64,000 nt of DNA from Metabacillus arenae (GCF_014773385.1 NZ_JACXAI010000009.1:29564-93563), one strand, 5' to 3'; shown: positions 53,722 through 63,675, counted from the first letter of the stretch. Notes: generated by a model not told the origin, from the sequence alone. Program-made: numbers and translations.

Positions 53722-54990
53722 ATGTCAATCTATCAAAAACTTTTAGAAAGAGAAAGTGCGAACGAGCCAATTAAAGTGGGGGTTATCGGTGCTGGGCAAA
53801 TGGGATTTGGAATGATTGGACAAATTTCTCGTATTCCTGGTATGTGTGTAACCGGAATTAGTGATATAAATGTTGAGGCAGCTAATAGAGCTGCAGATTA
53901 CTATAACTCACAGGCAGCTAGAAAAGAATCAATTATAGTAACAAATGATTTTCGTGAAGTTATTCAATCTTCGAATGTAGAAGTTATCGTTGATGCGACA
54001 GGTGTTCCAGAAGTAGGAGCCAACATTTCACTTGAAGCATTAAGGTCTAAAAAACATCTTATTTTATTAAATGTTGAAGTAGATATTACAATCGGTTCAG
54101 TGATGCATCAAATGTTTACTAATGCTGGATTAGTTTACACAGGGTCAGCTGGGGATGAGCCGGCAGCAACACTTGAATTATTTGAATTTGCCAAAACGAT
54201 GGGTATGGAAGTACTAGTTGCAGGTAAAGGAAAAAATAATAAATTAAATGTCACAGCAAACCCTGACACTGCACAAGAAGAGGCAAACAAGAAAAAAATG
54301 TCTTCTCATATGCTTGCTGCTTTCCAAGATGGTACTAAGACAATGGCTGAAATGAATTTATTGGCAAACGCTATTGGATTCGTACCGGATGTTGTTGGAA
54401 TGCACGGAATTTCTGGAGATCTTGATTCCGTTGTTAATGATTTAGATGTTAAAGAAAATGGTGGATTGTTGAATAAATTTGGTGTAGTTGAATATGTAGA
54501 TGGTCTTGCACCTGGAGTATTTGTCATTGTAAAAGGTCAAAATGAAGCTGTAGCGCACGAGCTAAATTATTTGTTGAAAAAAGGTGAAAGGGATCATCAT
54601 ATCTTATATCGTCCATATCATCTAGCAAGTCTAGAAACACCTATTACAATTGCAAAAGCTGTATTACAACAAGAAGGCTCCATTCAACCGCTAGGTGCAC
54701 CTATTTCTGATACTGTTGCTGTTGCAAAACGTGATATTAAAGCCGGGGAAACATTAGATGGTATTGGAGGTTATTCCGTACGCGGAGTTCTTGAAACTCA
54801 TCAAGATATGAAGCGAAATGATCATATTCCAATTGGTTTAATTAGTGGAAAGGTTGTCGCGAAAAAAGATATTCGCCAAGGTCAATTCCTAACAACTGAT
54901 GATGTAGAATTAGATCCTACAACAACTGTCTGGAAATTAAGATCACTTCAGGATCATTTATTCCCTGCAAAAACGCTTAATACTAAATAA
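53722..54990 (+). CDS. SAF-domain dehydrogenase (COG4091-like, homoserine-dehydrogenase-like)
   Basis: A 422-residue NAD(P)-dependent enzyme. The Rossmann domain starts VGVIGAGQMGFGMIGQI (residues 19-35). The middle contains VDATGVPEVGANISLEAL and TGSAGDEPAATLEL, as in homoserine-dehydrogenase-like oxidoreductases of unproven substrate. The C-terminal SAF domain (about 330-405) has AKRDIKAGETLDGIGGY and KKDIRQGQFLTTDDV. Its place as first gene before a glucitol-family PTS suggests that it acts on the phosphorylated polyol or a breakdown product. GAAGGAGG precedes the ATG. A terminator-like hairpin follows. Confidence 0.85.
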   Translation: MSIYQKLLERESANEPIKVGVIGAGQMGFGMIGQISRIPGMCVTGISDINVEAANRAADYYNSQAARKESIIVTNDFREVIQSSNVEVIVDATGVPEVGANISLEALRSKKHLILLNVEVDITIGSVMHQMFTNAGLVYTGSAGDEPAATLELFEFAKTMGMEVLVAGKGKNNKLNVTANPDTAQEEANKKKMSSHMLAAFQDGTKTMAEMNLLANAIGFVPDVVGMHGISGDLDSVVNDLDVKENGGLLNKFGVVEYVDGLAPGVFVIVKGQNEAVAHELNYLLKKGERDHHILYRPYHLASLETPITIAKAVLQQEGSIQPLGAPISDTVAVAKRDIKAGETLDGIGGYSVRGVLETHQDMKRNDHIPIGLISGKVVAKKDIRQGQFLTTDDVELDPTTTVWKLRSLQDHLFPAKTLNTK

Positions 54991-55018
54991 AGTAGTTGAA
55001 ACTATATAAGTTAAAAGC

Positions 55019-55060
55019 GTGCTGCAAAACTTTGCTTAATAGAAGTTTTGCCGCACCTTT
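55019..55060 (+). terminator. stem-loop between the dehydrogenase and PTS genes
   Basis: GTGC-GCAAAACTT (55019-55032) pairs with AAGTTTTGC-GCAC (55043-55056), then CTTTCTTTC. It likely lowers expression of the distal genes compared with the dehydrogenase. Confidence 0.82.
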
Positions 55061-55105
55061 CTTTCTCAATTAAAGAGAACTTATACAAGGAGGGAATTAC
55101 TTTCT

Positions 55106-55534
55106 ATGGAATTTGTGATGATTCTCTGTTTTTTGCTAATTACACAATATGTACTCACATTTATCCAAGTTCGTTACTATAGAAAAAGTATGGATAGGGT
55201 TGTAAGCACTTACAGGGGCAAGGAAGGTTATTATTTATTTTCTGGTATGGAAAAAAGAAAATTTCGTCCTGGTGCAATCGCTATGCTTGTCGTCGACAAA
55301 AACTACTTGATCCAAGAATGTTATGTAGTTAATGGCATTTCTGTTTTATCTAAATTTAAAGAAATGAGCAAATATAAAGGACAACATGCAGGAGCTGTAT
55401 TAGACGCTTTAGGGGAATTTAAGATAAATAAAAAAGGAAATTATAGACGATTACCAGCCATCAATAAAGCTCTTTCAAAGGCTGCCGAAAATGCTTTATT
55501 ATCAATTTCTAAAAAAAATATCTCCATGCTTTAA
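55106..55534 (+). CDS. gutM: glucitol operon activator GutM family protein
   Basis: A 142-residue protein with an N-terminal membrane helix (MILCFLLITQYVLTFIQ) and a soluble part (SMDRVVSTYRGKEGYYLFSG, then GAIAMLVVDKNYLIQECYVVNG). This matches GutM, first known as a second regulator of the E. coli glucitol operon. It always lies in glucitol-type PTS loci. AAGGAGGG precedes the ATG. Next gene is IIC. Confidence 0.88.
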   Translation: MEFVMILCFLLITQYVLTFIQVRYYRKSMDRVVSTYRGKEGYYLFSGMEKRKFRPGAIAMLVVDKNYLIQECYVVNGISVLSKFKEMSKYKGQHAGAVLDALGEFKINKKGNYRRLPAINKALSKAAENALLSISKKNISML

Positions 55535-55555
55535 TGGAAAGGAGTGCTAATTTCG

Positions 55556-56083
55556 ATGGAATGGATTCAATGGTTCGGAGAACACTTTATCGGAATGTTT
55601 GAAGCTGGCGGAAAACAGTTTATGGATTTGTTAACTGGAATTGTTCCCACTTTAGTTGTATTACTAACATTTACGTATGCAATGATTAAGTTTATTGGAG
55701 AAGAGAGAGTCAATAAAGTCATTCAATTTGCGGCAAAATATACATTGTTAAGATATACGTTGATGCCTATCTTATCAATTTTGCTATTAACAAATCCAAT
55801 GGCTTATACATTTGGAAGGTTTTTACCTGAAAAACAAAAACCAGCGTTTTTTGATTCTCTAGTTTCTTTCTTACATCCTGTTACAGCTTTATTTCCTTAC
55901 GCGAATGCTGGTGAACTTTTTGTCTATTTAGGAATTGCTAATGGTTTAAAAGAAGCTGGTTATTCCATGTCTGATCTCGCCGTTCGTTATTTCCTAATAG
56001 GGATTGTTATTATGCTTTTACGTGGTGTTATTACTGAACTTATCACAAAATATCTAGCTAAAAGAATGGAAGCGAATTCTTAA
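55556..56083 (+). CDS. srlA: PTS glucitol/sorbitol transporter subunit IIC
   Basis: A 175-residue membrane subunit of the glucitol-family PTS with four to five helices. LTGIVPTLVVLLTFTYAMIKFIG and NPMAYTFGRFLPEKQKPAFFDSL are typical of SrlA/GutA. The ATG at 55556 follows AAAGGAG; the upstream start at 55544 puts this site inside the gene. In this family the membrane domain is split over IIC and the C-terminus of the next gene product. Confidence 0.92.
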   Translation: MEWIQWFGEHFIGMFEAGGKQFMDLLTGIVPTLVVLLTFTYAMIKFIGEERVNKVIQFAAKYTLLRYTLMPILSILLLTNPMAYTFGRFLPEKQKPAFFDSLVSFLHPVTALFPYANAGELFVYLGIANGLKEAGYSMSDLAVRYFLIGIVIMLLRGVITELITKYLAKRMEANS

Positions 56084-56100
56084 TTGAAGGAGGAACTGTC

Positions 56101-57120
56101 ATGACTCAGCAACGCGCAATTTTTGTTGATAAAGGTTCAGGCGGTTGGGGAAAAGGCCTAAGAATTGAACCGAAAGGAAAAAAAACAAAGGTGGTTTCCA
56201 TTACGGGTGGAGGCATTCATCCGGTCGCCAGAAAGATAGCTGAAGTATCCGGAACAGAAGCCGTTGATGGATTTAAAAATTCGGTACCGGAAGACGAAAT
56301 GATGTGTGTTGTTATTGATTGTGGAGGAACGGCAAGAATTGGACTTTATCCCATGAAACGTATTCCCACAGTTGATATTCTTCCCTCTTCACCGTCAGGC
56401 CCACTGGCTAAACATATTACAGAGGACATCTTTGTTTCGGGTGTTACAGAAAAACAAATCAAGTTAGCTGAGGGGGAAGCAGAAAGTCAACCAGAACCTG
56501 AAGAAACGTCTGAAACTAAACAATCTGATACAAACGATAAAGAAAACTTTAAAAAGAATTATGAACAGTTGAAAAAAGAAAATCAGGATAACGGTAATAA
56601 TTTCTTGATGAGATTTTCAAAAAGCATTGGAAAAGTAACAGGAACTTTTTATCAAGCAGGACGAGACTCAATTGACATGCTTATAAAAAATATCATTCCT
56701 TTTATGGCCTTTGTAAGTATGCTTATTGGAATCATTAACTACACAGGAATTGGAGATGTTGTTGCAACCTTTTTATCACCTCTTGCCGGTTCTTTATGGG
56801 GGTTAATAATTTTAGCCCTTGTTTGTACCTTGCCATTCTTATCGCCGGTGTTGGGTCCTGGTTCTGTGATAGCACAAATTATCGGTGTTTTAATTGGTAC
56901 TGAAATAGCCAAGGGGAATATACCACCTCAGTTCGCCTTGCCTGCTTTATTCGCTATTAACGCACAAGTAGGTGCTGACTTTATACCAGTTGGTTTATCA
57001 CTTGGCGAAGCAAAACAAGAAACGGTACAATATGGTGTACCGGCAGTGTTATATAGTCGTCTCATTACTGGTGTTCTCGCTGTTGTAATTGCCTATGTTG
57101 CAAGCATTGGAATGTATTAA
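56101..57120 (+). CDS. srlE: PTS glucitol/sorbitol transporter subunit IIB (IIBC)
   Basis: A 339-residue protein. The N-terminal IIB domain (about 1-125) holds the phosphocysteine in CVVIDCGGTARIG near residue 74. A charged low-complexity linker at about 125-170 leads to the second membrane domain (about 190-339) with NIIPFMAFVSMLIGII and NAQVGADFIPVGLSLGEAK. It phosphorylates the incoming polyol together with IIC. GAAGGAGG precedes the ATG. Confidence 0.93.
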   Translation: MTQQRAIFVDKGSGGWGKGLRIEPKGKKTKVVSITGGGIHPVARKIAEVSGTEAVDGFKNSVPEDEMMCVVIDCGGTARIGLYPMKRIPTVDILPSSPSGPLAKHITEDIFVSGVTEKQIKLAEGEAESQPEPEETSETKQSDTNDKENFKKNYEQLKKENQDNGNNFLMRFSKSIGKVTGTFYQAGRDSIDMLIKNIIPFMAFVSMLIGIINYTGIGDVVATFLSPLAGSLWGLIILALVCTLPFLSPVLGPGSVIAQIIGVLIGTEIAKGNIPPQFALPALFAINAQVGADFIPVGLSLGEAKQETVQYGVPAVLYSRLITGVLAVVIAYVASIGMY

Positions 57121-57160
57121 TCACTTTAAAATGATCACAAAGCAAATGGAGGTATAAAGT

Positions 57161-57520
57161 ATGTATAAGTCGATTGTAAAAGAAATTGGAGAATTAGCTT
57201 TATCATTCGAGGAAGAGAAAATTATGATTTTATTTGGACCTCAAGCACCAGAAGGATTAAGAGAAGTAGCCGTCATCCATGAGGTTGAAGAAGATCAGGC
57301 AGAAAGCGCAATCAAAGAAGGGAGTATTCTTCAAATTGATGAGCAAGAATTTACCATTACTGCTGTGGGATCATTAGCAAACAATAATTTAAAGGAACTT
57401 GGGCATATTTCAATCTACTTCTCTGATCCTACCGAAGAAGTGCTTCCTGGTGCTGTGTTTGCCAGTCCGCATGTACTTCCACAAATTAAAGATGGCAGTG
57501 TCATTGAATTTAAAGCGTGA
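57161..57520 (+). CDS. srlB: PTS glucitol/sorbitol transporter subunit IIA
   Basis: A 119-residue soluble beta-sandwich protein. The likely phospho-His is in EVAVIHEVEED near residue 43, and the strand-rich FTITAVGSLANNNLKELGHI is the family's core. It receives phosphate from HPr. AAATGGAGG precedes the ATG. Confidence 0.92.
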   Translation: MYKSIVKEIGELALSFEEEKIMILFGPQAPEGLREVAVIHEVEEDQAESAIKEGSILQIDEQEFTITAVGSLANNNLKELGHISIYFSDPTEEVLPGAVFASPHVLPQIKDGSVIEFKA

Positions 57521-57576
57521 ATCTAAAGACCTCCTAGAGTTCAGATCACATACAAAGAAAAAAAGGAGATAGTAAT

Positions 57577-58515
57577 TTGAACTTACTTGAAGATAGCAGA
57601 TTGCTCGTTAAAGTGGCCCATATGTATTATGAGGAAGGACGTAATCAATCACAAATTGCAGATGAGATCGGCGTGAGTCGATCTCTAATCTCTAAATACC
57701 TTTCAAAAGCTAGAGACTTGGGACTCGTTGAAATTATTATTCATGATGAAATGATTCATCCATATAGGCGACTTGAAGGGAAAATTGAACGTTTATATGG
57801 TTTGCGTGAAGTAGTATGCACTCCCAATCTTGGCGGCGAATCTTCAAAAAGCAGATTGGGGGCTGCGGCTAGTAAATATTTGTTACGAGTAATGAGAGAC
57901 GGACAAACAATTGGTGTATCTGCAGGAACAACTTTACATGAGATAGCAAAGTCTATGACCTCTTCCCAACCCTATCCTTCTATTACATTTGTTCCTCTAG
58001 TTGGAGGGATGGGAAATGAACGGGTGGATATACATGCTAATCAAATTGCAGCTAAGCTGGCTACAAGCCTGCACGCTCAGTATAAACTTCTTCATGCTCC
58101 TGTAGTAGTTGATTCCAAAGACGCGAAGGAAATATTTATGAGGCAAACTTCTATTCAACATATTTTTAATTTATCAGCCCAATCTAATATAGCGATAGTA
58201 GGGATTGGAGGAACTCCTGAGCATTCAACCATGGTAAAGTCTTATCTAGGTCAGGGCCATCAGGAGTATTTTGATCAGACAGATGTAGTTGGAGACATTT
58301 GTTATAATTTCATCGATAAGAATGGGCGGGCATCTTTTAATTCATGGAATGAAAAAGTTATTGCGTTGGATTTAGAGCAATTAAGGGAGATTCCGCTTGT
58401 CATTGGAGTGGCTTGCGGATTGGAAAAAGTACAAGCAATAAAAGGAGCCTTGGAAGGTAAGTTAATACATGTATTAGTGACAGATGAGCAAACGGGCCAG
58501 GCTTTGTTGGATTAA
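57577..58515 (+). CDS. SorC family sugar-binding transcriptional regulator
   Basis: A 312-residue regulator. The N-terminal helix-turn-helix (NQSQIADEIGVSRSLISKYLSKARDLGL, near 22-49) is of the SorC/DeoR kind; the C-terminal part (about 60-312) is a sugar-phosphate-binding domain (VGVSAGTTLHEIAKSM and IVGIGGTPEHSTMV). TTG 57577 has AAAAGGAG upstream. It follows the IIA gene by 56 bases and probably senses the phosphorylated substrate. The palindromes at 53529-53639 are the best operator candidates. Confidence 0.88.
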   Translation: MNLLEDSRLLVKVAHMYYEEGRNQSQIADEIGVSRSLISKYLSKARDLGLVEIIIHDEMIHPYRRLEGKIERLYGLREVVCTPNLGGESSKSRLGAAASKYLLRVMRDGQTIGVSAGTTLHEIAKSMTSSQPYPSITFVPLVGGMGNERVDIHANQIAAKLATSLHAQYKLLHAPVVVDSKDAKEIFMRQTSIQHIFNLSAQSNIAIVGIGGTPEHSTMVKSYLGQGHQEYFDQTDVVGDICYNFIDKNGRASFNSWNEKVIALDLEQLREIPLVIGVACGLEKVQAIKGALEGKLIHVLVTDEQTGQALLD

Positions 58516-58530
58516 ATTAAAAATTAGTTT

Positions 58531-58565
58531 AGGACGAGATATGCATAAAATCGTCCTATTATTTT
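58531..58565 (+). terminator. terminator between the regulator and tkt
   Basis: AGGACGA (58531-58537) pairs with TCGTCCT (58551-58557), then ATTATTTTTT. It divides the PTS unit from the sugar-phosphate enzymes. Confidence 0.75.
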
Positions 58566-58594
58566 TTGGAAAATAAGGAAGAGGAGAATAGGAA

Positions 58595-60595
58595 ATGAAT
58601 CAATCTATTGAACAATTAGCTGTGTCAACGATTCGAACACTCTCTATAGATGCAATTGAAAAAGCAAATTCGGGTCATCCAGGAATGCCAATGGGTGCTG
58701 CTCCAATGGTGTATACATTGTGGACAAAATTCATGGAACAAAATCCTGAAAACCCAAATTGGTTTAACCGTGATCGATTTGTACTTTCAGCCGGGCATGG
58801 CTCTATGCTCTTATATAGTTTATTACATTTATCAGGTTATGATGTCACAATGGATGATATTCAATCATTCCGTCAATGGGAAAGCAAAACTCCCGGACAC
58901 CCAGAATATGGTCATACTCCCGGCGTTGATGCTACTACAGGTCCGTTGGGACAAGGAATCGCAAAGGCAGTCGGAATGGCAATGGCAGAAAGACATTTAG
59001 CTGCAAAATATAATCGTCCTTCTTATCACATAATTGACCATTATACATATGTGATTTGCGGGGATGGAGACTTAATGGAAGGTGTTTCGGCAGAGGCTTC
59101 TTCTCTCGCAGCTCATTTAGGCTTGGACCGTTTGATAGTAATATACGATTCAAATGATATTTCCCTTGATGGCGATTTGCATCGCTCCTTCTCTGAAAAT
59201 GTAGAGGAACGCTACAAAGCGTATGGATGGCAAGTGATTCGAGTAGAAGATGGCAATAATGTTGAAGAGATTACAAAAGCGATTGAGGAAGCAAAAGCGG
59301 ACGAAAACCGTCCAACTTTAATTGAAGTGAAAACAACCATTGGTTTTGGTTCTCCAAATAAATCCGGTAAATCAGATTCTCATGGTTCCCCGCTTGGTAA
59401 GGATGAAGCCACGTTGACAAAACAAGCATATGCATGGAATTCCGCTCAGGATTTTTACGTGCCAGAAGAAGTTTACGATCATTTCCATACCGTGGTAAAA
59501 GAAACGGGTAAGAAGAAAGAAACAGAATGGAATATCTTGTATAAACAGTACGAAGAGAGGTATCCGGAATTAGCAAACGAATTGAAGATGGCAATCGAAG
59601 GGCGTTTGCCTGAGGCTTGGGATAGCAATCTGCCAAAATACGAGGCGGGCAAAGCCATCGCCACCCGATCATCTTCGGGAGATGCCATTAATGCTATTTC
59701 GGAAATATTGCCGTTTTTATTTGGAGGGTCTGCAGATCTTGCAGGTTCTAACAAAACCTATATGAAAAAAGAAAAAGATTTTACAAGAAAAGATTACAGC
59801 GGTAAAAACATTTGGTATGGTGTTCGCGAATTTGCAATGGGAGCTGCCATGAATGGAATTGCCCTACACGGCGGTTTGAAAACTTATGGAGGGACGTTCT
59901 TTGTATTCTCGGATTATTTACGTCCGGCTATTCGCCTTGCAGCACTTATGAAACTGCCTGTAACATATGTATTCACGCATGACAGTATTGCGGTAGGTGA
60001 AGATGGGCCTACACACGAACCAATTGAACAGTTGGCAGCACTACGTGCAATGCCAGGTCTTTCTGTAATTCGTCCTGCTGATGGTAATGAATCAAGTGCA
60101 GCCTGGAAGATTGCATTAGAGTCTACAGATAAACCAACAGCATTAGTATTGTCCCGTCAAGATTTACCGACATTGGAAGGGGCAAAAGATGATACGGATG
60201 AGAAAGTATCCAAAGGTGCCTATGTCATTTCCCCAAACAAGAAAGAAACGGCAGATGCACTTCTTCTGGCAACAGGCTCTGAAGTGAATCTTGCAGTGAA
60301 AGCACAAGAAGCATTGGAGCAAGACGGGATTGATGTATCTGTTATTAGTATGCCTGCTTTGGATCGCTTTGAAGTTCAATCTGCCGAGTATAAAGAGTCT
60401 GTATTGCCAAAAAACGTCACAAAACGTCTTGCTATTGAAATGGGAGCTTCTTTGGGTTGGTACCGCTATGTAGGAACAGAAGGAGAGGTATTGGGCATTG
60501 ATAAGTTCGGTGCTTCTGCTCCTGGTAAAGAAATCATCGAGAATTATGGCTTTACTGTAGATAATATCGTAGCAAAAGTAAAAGAGCTATTGTAG
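58595..60595 (+). CDS. tkt: transketolase
   Basis: A 666-residue thiamine-diphosphate enzyme that moves two-carbon units in the non-oxidative pentose phosphate pathway. The TPP motif is [18 protein letters not shown] (near 155); the substrate His residues are in GHPGMPMG (near 28) and GHGSML (near 68); the catalytic Glu is in [13 protein letters not shown] (near 411). Full length. AAGAGGAG precedes the ATG. A housekeeping copy probably exists elsewhere, so this may be a pathway-linked duplicate. Confidence 0.95.
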   Translation: MNQSIEQLAVSTIRTLSIDAIEKANSGHPGMPMGAAPMVYTLWTKFMEQNPENPNWFNRDRFVLSAGHGSMLLYSLLHLSGYDVTMDDIQSFRQWESKTPGHPEYGHTPGVDATTGPLGQGIAKAVGMAMAERHLAAKYNRPSYHIIDHYTYVICGDGDLMEGVSAEASSLAAHLGLDRLIVIYDSNDISLDGDLHRSFSENVEERYKAYGWQVIRVEDGNNVEEITKAIEEAKADENRPTLIEVKTTIGFGSPNKSGKSDSHGSPLGKDEATLTKQAYAWNSAQDFYVPEEVYDHFHTVVKETGKKKETEWNILYKQYEERYPELANELKMAIEGRLPEAWDSNLPKYEAGKAIATRSSSGDAINAISEILPFLFGGSADLAGSNKTYMKKEKDFTRKDYSGKNIWYGVREFAMGAAMNGIALHGGLKTYGGTFFVFSDYLRPAIRLAALMKLPVTYVFTHDSIAVGEDGPTHEPIEQLAALRAMPGLSVIRPADGNESSAAWKIALESTDKPTALVLSRQDLPTLEGAKDDTDEKVSKGAYVISPNKKETADALLLATGSEVNLAVKAQEALEQDGIDVSVISMPALDRFEVQSAEYKESVLPKNVTKRLAIEMGASLGWYRYVGTEGEVLGIDKFGASAPGKEIIENYGFTVDNIVAKVKELL

Positions 60596-60744
60596 TAGAG
60601 TTCATGTAAAAAAATAGAGTAGAAGAAACATAGATGATTGGAAAAAGTTACACGGTAATGCTCGTCCTTTGTTGAAAGATGGAAGATGGGATGTAACCCG
60701 TTGTTAACGTTGAAAAAGTATAAAAGTGAGGGATTAGTAAAACT

Positions 60745-61020
60745 ATGTCTACAGTAATCAAAGGGATTGCTGCTTCGCCGGGATTTTCTATTGCTAGAGC
60801 TTTTCGCTTGGAAAACCCGAGGCTTACAGTAGAAAGGACCCTAGTAACAGATACGGATGTAGAAGTATTGCGATTTGAAGAGGCGCTTACACAATCCAAA
60901 TTAGAGCTGGAGGACATCAAAGAGCACGCCCGCAAGGAACTTGGGGATGATCATGCAGAAGCCATTCTCTCCATGTCTACAACGGAAGAAGTTATATCAG
61001 TGGTGAAAAGTCATCTGTAA
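60745..61020 (+). pseudogene. ptsI: phosphoenolpyruvate-protein phosphotransferase (enzyme I) with a large in-frame internal deletion
   Basis: A 91-residue frame. Residues 1-70 are the N-terminus of enzyme I (KGIAASPGFSIARAF, then EEALTQSKLELEDI and a Glu/Asp-rich helix). From about residue 71 it passes to the sequence AILSMSTTEEVISVVKSHL, which matches the very C-terminal helix of enzyme I, where a T-T-x-E-x-x-x-x-V pattern is usual. About 480 codons, including the phospho-His region and the PEP-binding barrel, are missing, yet the frame is kept. It cannot act as enzyme I. GTGAGGG precedes the ATG. Confidence 0.85.
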
Positions 61021-61333
61021 ATGAAGCTTAATTTCTTTGTTTGCTCCAGTTGAGCAGTTAAAAAGAGTGATTTTCAATAGAAAATTCGGAAAATTTATAG
61101 CTGATTTTATTACTAAGTAGGACGTATCATTCTTCTTTTGGACAGGTTGTCCCAATCTTATATTAAAGAGAATCATATATTATAAGTCCAACTTAACCAT
61201 TGGACTTATGGTATAGGATATTATATTTACTGGTATCCAGTAATGCAATCGAAAGTTTGTGATTAAGGATATCTCGAAAAATTGGTTTGGATAGACCTTT
61301 TAATAATTAGAGTTTACATTCTAGGAGGATGAA
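61021..61333. other. gap with one perfect palindrome
   Basis: About 310 bases. ATAAGTCCAA (61182-61191) and TTGGACTTAT (61200-61209) form a perfect 10-bp stem with an eight-base loop, but no T-run follows, so it may be an operator or mRNA structure rather than a terminator. No gene seen. Confidence 0.5.
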
Positions 61334-62683
61334 ATGGATAATAAATTACATTTTGATTTTTCTAAAGCACTACCATTTATCGGTCAGCATGAAATCGAAA
61401 ACTTAACTAATGCCGTCAAAGCAGTTCACGTATCATTGCATAATAAAACAGGCGCTGGAAAGGATTTTCTTGGGTGGATTGACCTTCCAAAAAAGTATGA
61501 CAGAGAGGAGTTTTTACACATTCAAACTGCTGCTGAGAAAATTAAAGCAGACTCTGATGTATTGCTTGTTGTCGGAATCGGTGGATCCTATCTTGGTGCC
61601 CGTGCAGCAATTGAAATGCTCAACCACTCGTTTTACAATCTGCTATCCAAGGAAGAGCGGAAAGCACCTCAGGTGTTTTTTGTTGGAAACAACATCAGCT
61701 CAACTTATGTGAAAGATTTGTTTGCTCTTTTAGACGGTAAAGATGTGTCTGTTAATGTTATTTCTAAATCTGGTACAACAACTGAACCAGCTATCGCATT
61801 TCGTATTTTCCGTAAGTTCCTTGAGGGGAAATATGGTATTGAAAAAGCTCGCAAACGCATTTACGCAACAACAGACACAGAACGCGGAGCATTAAAGACT
61901 CTCGCTAACGAAGAAGGGTATGAAACATTTGTTATTCCTGATGATGTGGGAGGCCGCTATTCTGTACTAACTGCTGTAGGACTTCTTCCAATAGCTGTAA
62001 GTGGTGTAGACATTGAAGCGGTGATGAAAGGGGCAGCTGATGCAAGTGAAGATTTTAGCTCTCCAGATCTTGCCGAAAATCAGGCTTATCAATATGCTGC
62101 TGTTCGGAATATTCTTAATTCGAAGGGAAAGACCATTGAACTGATGGTAAACTATGAACCTTCTCTGCATTATTTCTCAGAATGGTGGAAACAGCTGTTC
62201 GGTGAAAGTGAAGGGAAAGACAACAAAGGATTATTCCCGGCGTCTGTAGATTTCTCGACAGATCTACACTCGATGGGCCAATATGTACAGGAGGGACGTC
62301 GTGATTTATTCGAAACCGTCCTGAATGTTGAAAATGTTCGCGAAGAAATTCTTATGGAAGAAGAAAAACAAGATTTGGACGGACTAAATTACATTGCAGG
62401 GAAAAGCATGGACTATGTGAACAAAAAGGCCTTTCAAGGAACGATGCTTGCCCACACAGATGGAAATGTTCCCAATTTAGTTGTGAATATTCCAGAACTG
62501 AGTGCGTACCAATTCGGATATCTTGTGTACTTCTTTGAAAAGGCATGTGCGGTTTCAGGTTATTTACTCGGGGTTAACCCGTTTGACCAGCCGGGAGTGG
62601 AAGCGTATAAAAAGAACATGTTCGCTCTTCTAGGCAAACCAGGTTTCGAAAAAGAAAGACAAGAGCTCGAAGCACGTTTATAA
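61334..62683 (+). CDS. pgi: glucose-6-phosphate isomerase
   Basis: A 449-residue enzyme, near the 450 of B. subtilis Pgi. Sugar-phosphate-binding motif [14 protein letters not shown] (near 145) and [14 protein letters not shown] (near 207) are intact; the catalytic Glu and His fall in [11 protein letters not shown] (near 293) and DLHSMGQY (near 312); the C-terminal Lys lies in [15 protein letters not shown]. It interconverts glucose-6-P and fructose-6-P. TAGGAGG precedes the ATG. The housekeeping copy is usually elsewhere in Bacillus, so this may be a second one. Confidence 0.95.
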   Translation: MDNKLHFDFSKALPFIGQHEIENLTNAVKAVHVSLHNKTGAGKDFLGWIDLPKKYDREEFLHIQTAAEKIKADSDVLLVVGIGGSYLGARAAIEMLNHSFYNLLSKEERKAPQVFFVGNNISSTYVKDLFALLDGKDVSVNVISKSGTTTEPAIAFRIFRKFLEGKYGIEKARKRIYATTDTERGALKTLANEEGYETFVIPDDVGGRYSVLTAVGLLPIAVSGVDIEAVMKGAADASEDFSSPDLAENQAYQYAAVRNILNSKGKTIELMVNYEPSLHYFSEWWKQLFGESEGKDNKGLFPASVDFSTDLHSMGQYVQEGRRDLFETVLNVENVREEILMEEEKQDLDGLNYIAGKSMDYVNKKAFQGTMLAHTDGNVPNLVVNIPELSAYQFGYLVYFFEKACAVSGYLLGVNPFDQPGVEAYKKNMFALLGKPGFEKERQELEARL

Positions 62684-63006
62684 ATAAGGCGGGTGTCACA
62701 TGTTTATTTGAGATGATCTTTGAGACATTCGGAGCTTCAAGAACTGGAGTCGAGGTAAAGGGGGTGTTTGGATTTAGGACAGAAAACGTTGTTCAAACAA
62801 CAAAAAGGTTATAAAATTCTTAAGATGGAATGATAATTGTCTTTATGGAAATTTAAATCCATAGATTTCTCGAATAACATTAAAGTAATTTGAGGAAAAC
62901 TTGTGGCAGCTCTTCACAACGAGTTTTGATGGACATGCTGTGAAAAAAGAAGTGCGAAAAAAATAAATAAAACACATTAAATTTAAAAAAATGGAGGCAA
63001 TTTGTC
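62684..63006. other. gap, nothing recognised
   Basis: About 320 bases between pgi and the transaldolase gene. No frame with a ribosome site, strong stem-loop or known operator found. Confidence 0.35.
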
Positions 63007-63675
63007 ATGAAATTTTTTATTGATACGGCAAACCTTGAGGATATCAAAAAAGCATATAGAATTGGCGTTTTAGCTGGTGTTACAACAAATCCTTCCTTAG
63101 TTGCTAAAGAAGGTATTAAATTCGAAGATCGTATTGCAGAAATCTGTCAATCAGTCCCTGAGGTTGAATCTGTTTCTGCAGAAGTAACTCCTGACGCTGT
63201 GACAGCTGAAGAGATGATCGCACAAGCAGAAGAACTCATCAAAATTAATGGTGGTGATAAGAAAGTAACCATTAAACTTCCTATGACGTTAGCTGGTTTA
63301 GAGGCTTGTCGCTATCTTGCTAAAAAAGGTGTTAGAACCAACGTTACACTTATTTTTACAGTAAATCAAGCACTCTTGGCTGCTCGTGCAGGTGCCACAT
63401 ATGTTTCCCCATTCTTAGGCCGTTTGGATGATATCTCTGAAGATGGTGTGCAATTAGTAGCGAAAATTGCAGAATTATTTCGTGTTCAAAACCTAGATTC
63501 ACAAATTATTGCAGCTTCTGTCAGGCACCCAGATCATGTAACTCGCGTTGCTATGGCTGGTGCTCACATTGCAACTATCCCATATAGTGTCATTGAGCAG
63601 CTTGCTAAGCATCCGCTAACAGATCAAGGTCTGGAAAAATTCGCTGCTGATTGGGAAAAAGCACCTAAAAACTAA
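63007..63675 (+). CDS. tal: transaldolase / fructose-6-phosphate aldolase-like protein (TalC type)
   Basis: A 222-residue barrel enzyme of the small TalC/YwjH group. The Schiff-base Lys is residue 90 in [22 protein letters not shown] and [15 protein letters not shown] are the family's first strands; [13 protein letters not shown] holds the substrate-binding Arg. These enzymes act as transaldolases, with a few being fructose-6-P aldolases; the sequence alone does not decide. With transketolase it completes the non-oxidative pentose phosphate branch. AAATGGAGG precedes the ATG. Confidence 0.93.
   Translation: MKFFIDTANLEDIKKAYRIGVLAGVTTNPSLVAKEGIKFEDRIAEICQSVPEVESVSAEVTPDAVTAEEMIAQAEELIKINGGDKKVTIKLPMTLAGLEACRYLAKKGVRTNVTLIFTVNQALLAARAGATYVSPFLGRLDDISEDGVQLVAKIAELFRVQNLDSQIIAASVRHPDHVTRVAMAGAHIATIPYSVIEQLAKHPLTDQGLEKFAADWEKAPKN

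Noticed and set aside
60600..60744. Possible ptsH (HPr) remnant before the deleted ptsI
   Set aside because: No frame shows the HPr His-site pattern (GIHARP); the region is without recognisable coding sequence.
58595..63675. Ribulose monophosphate (methanol) pathway
   Set aside because: Transketolase, Pgi and transaldolase would fit, but no hexulose-phosphate synthase, phosphohexuloisomerase or methanol dehydrogenase is present; a polyol PTS is.
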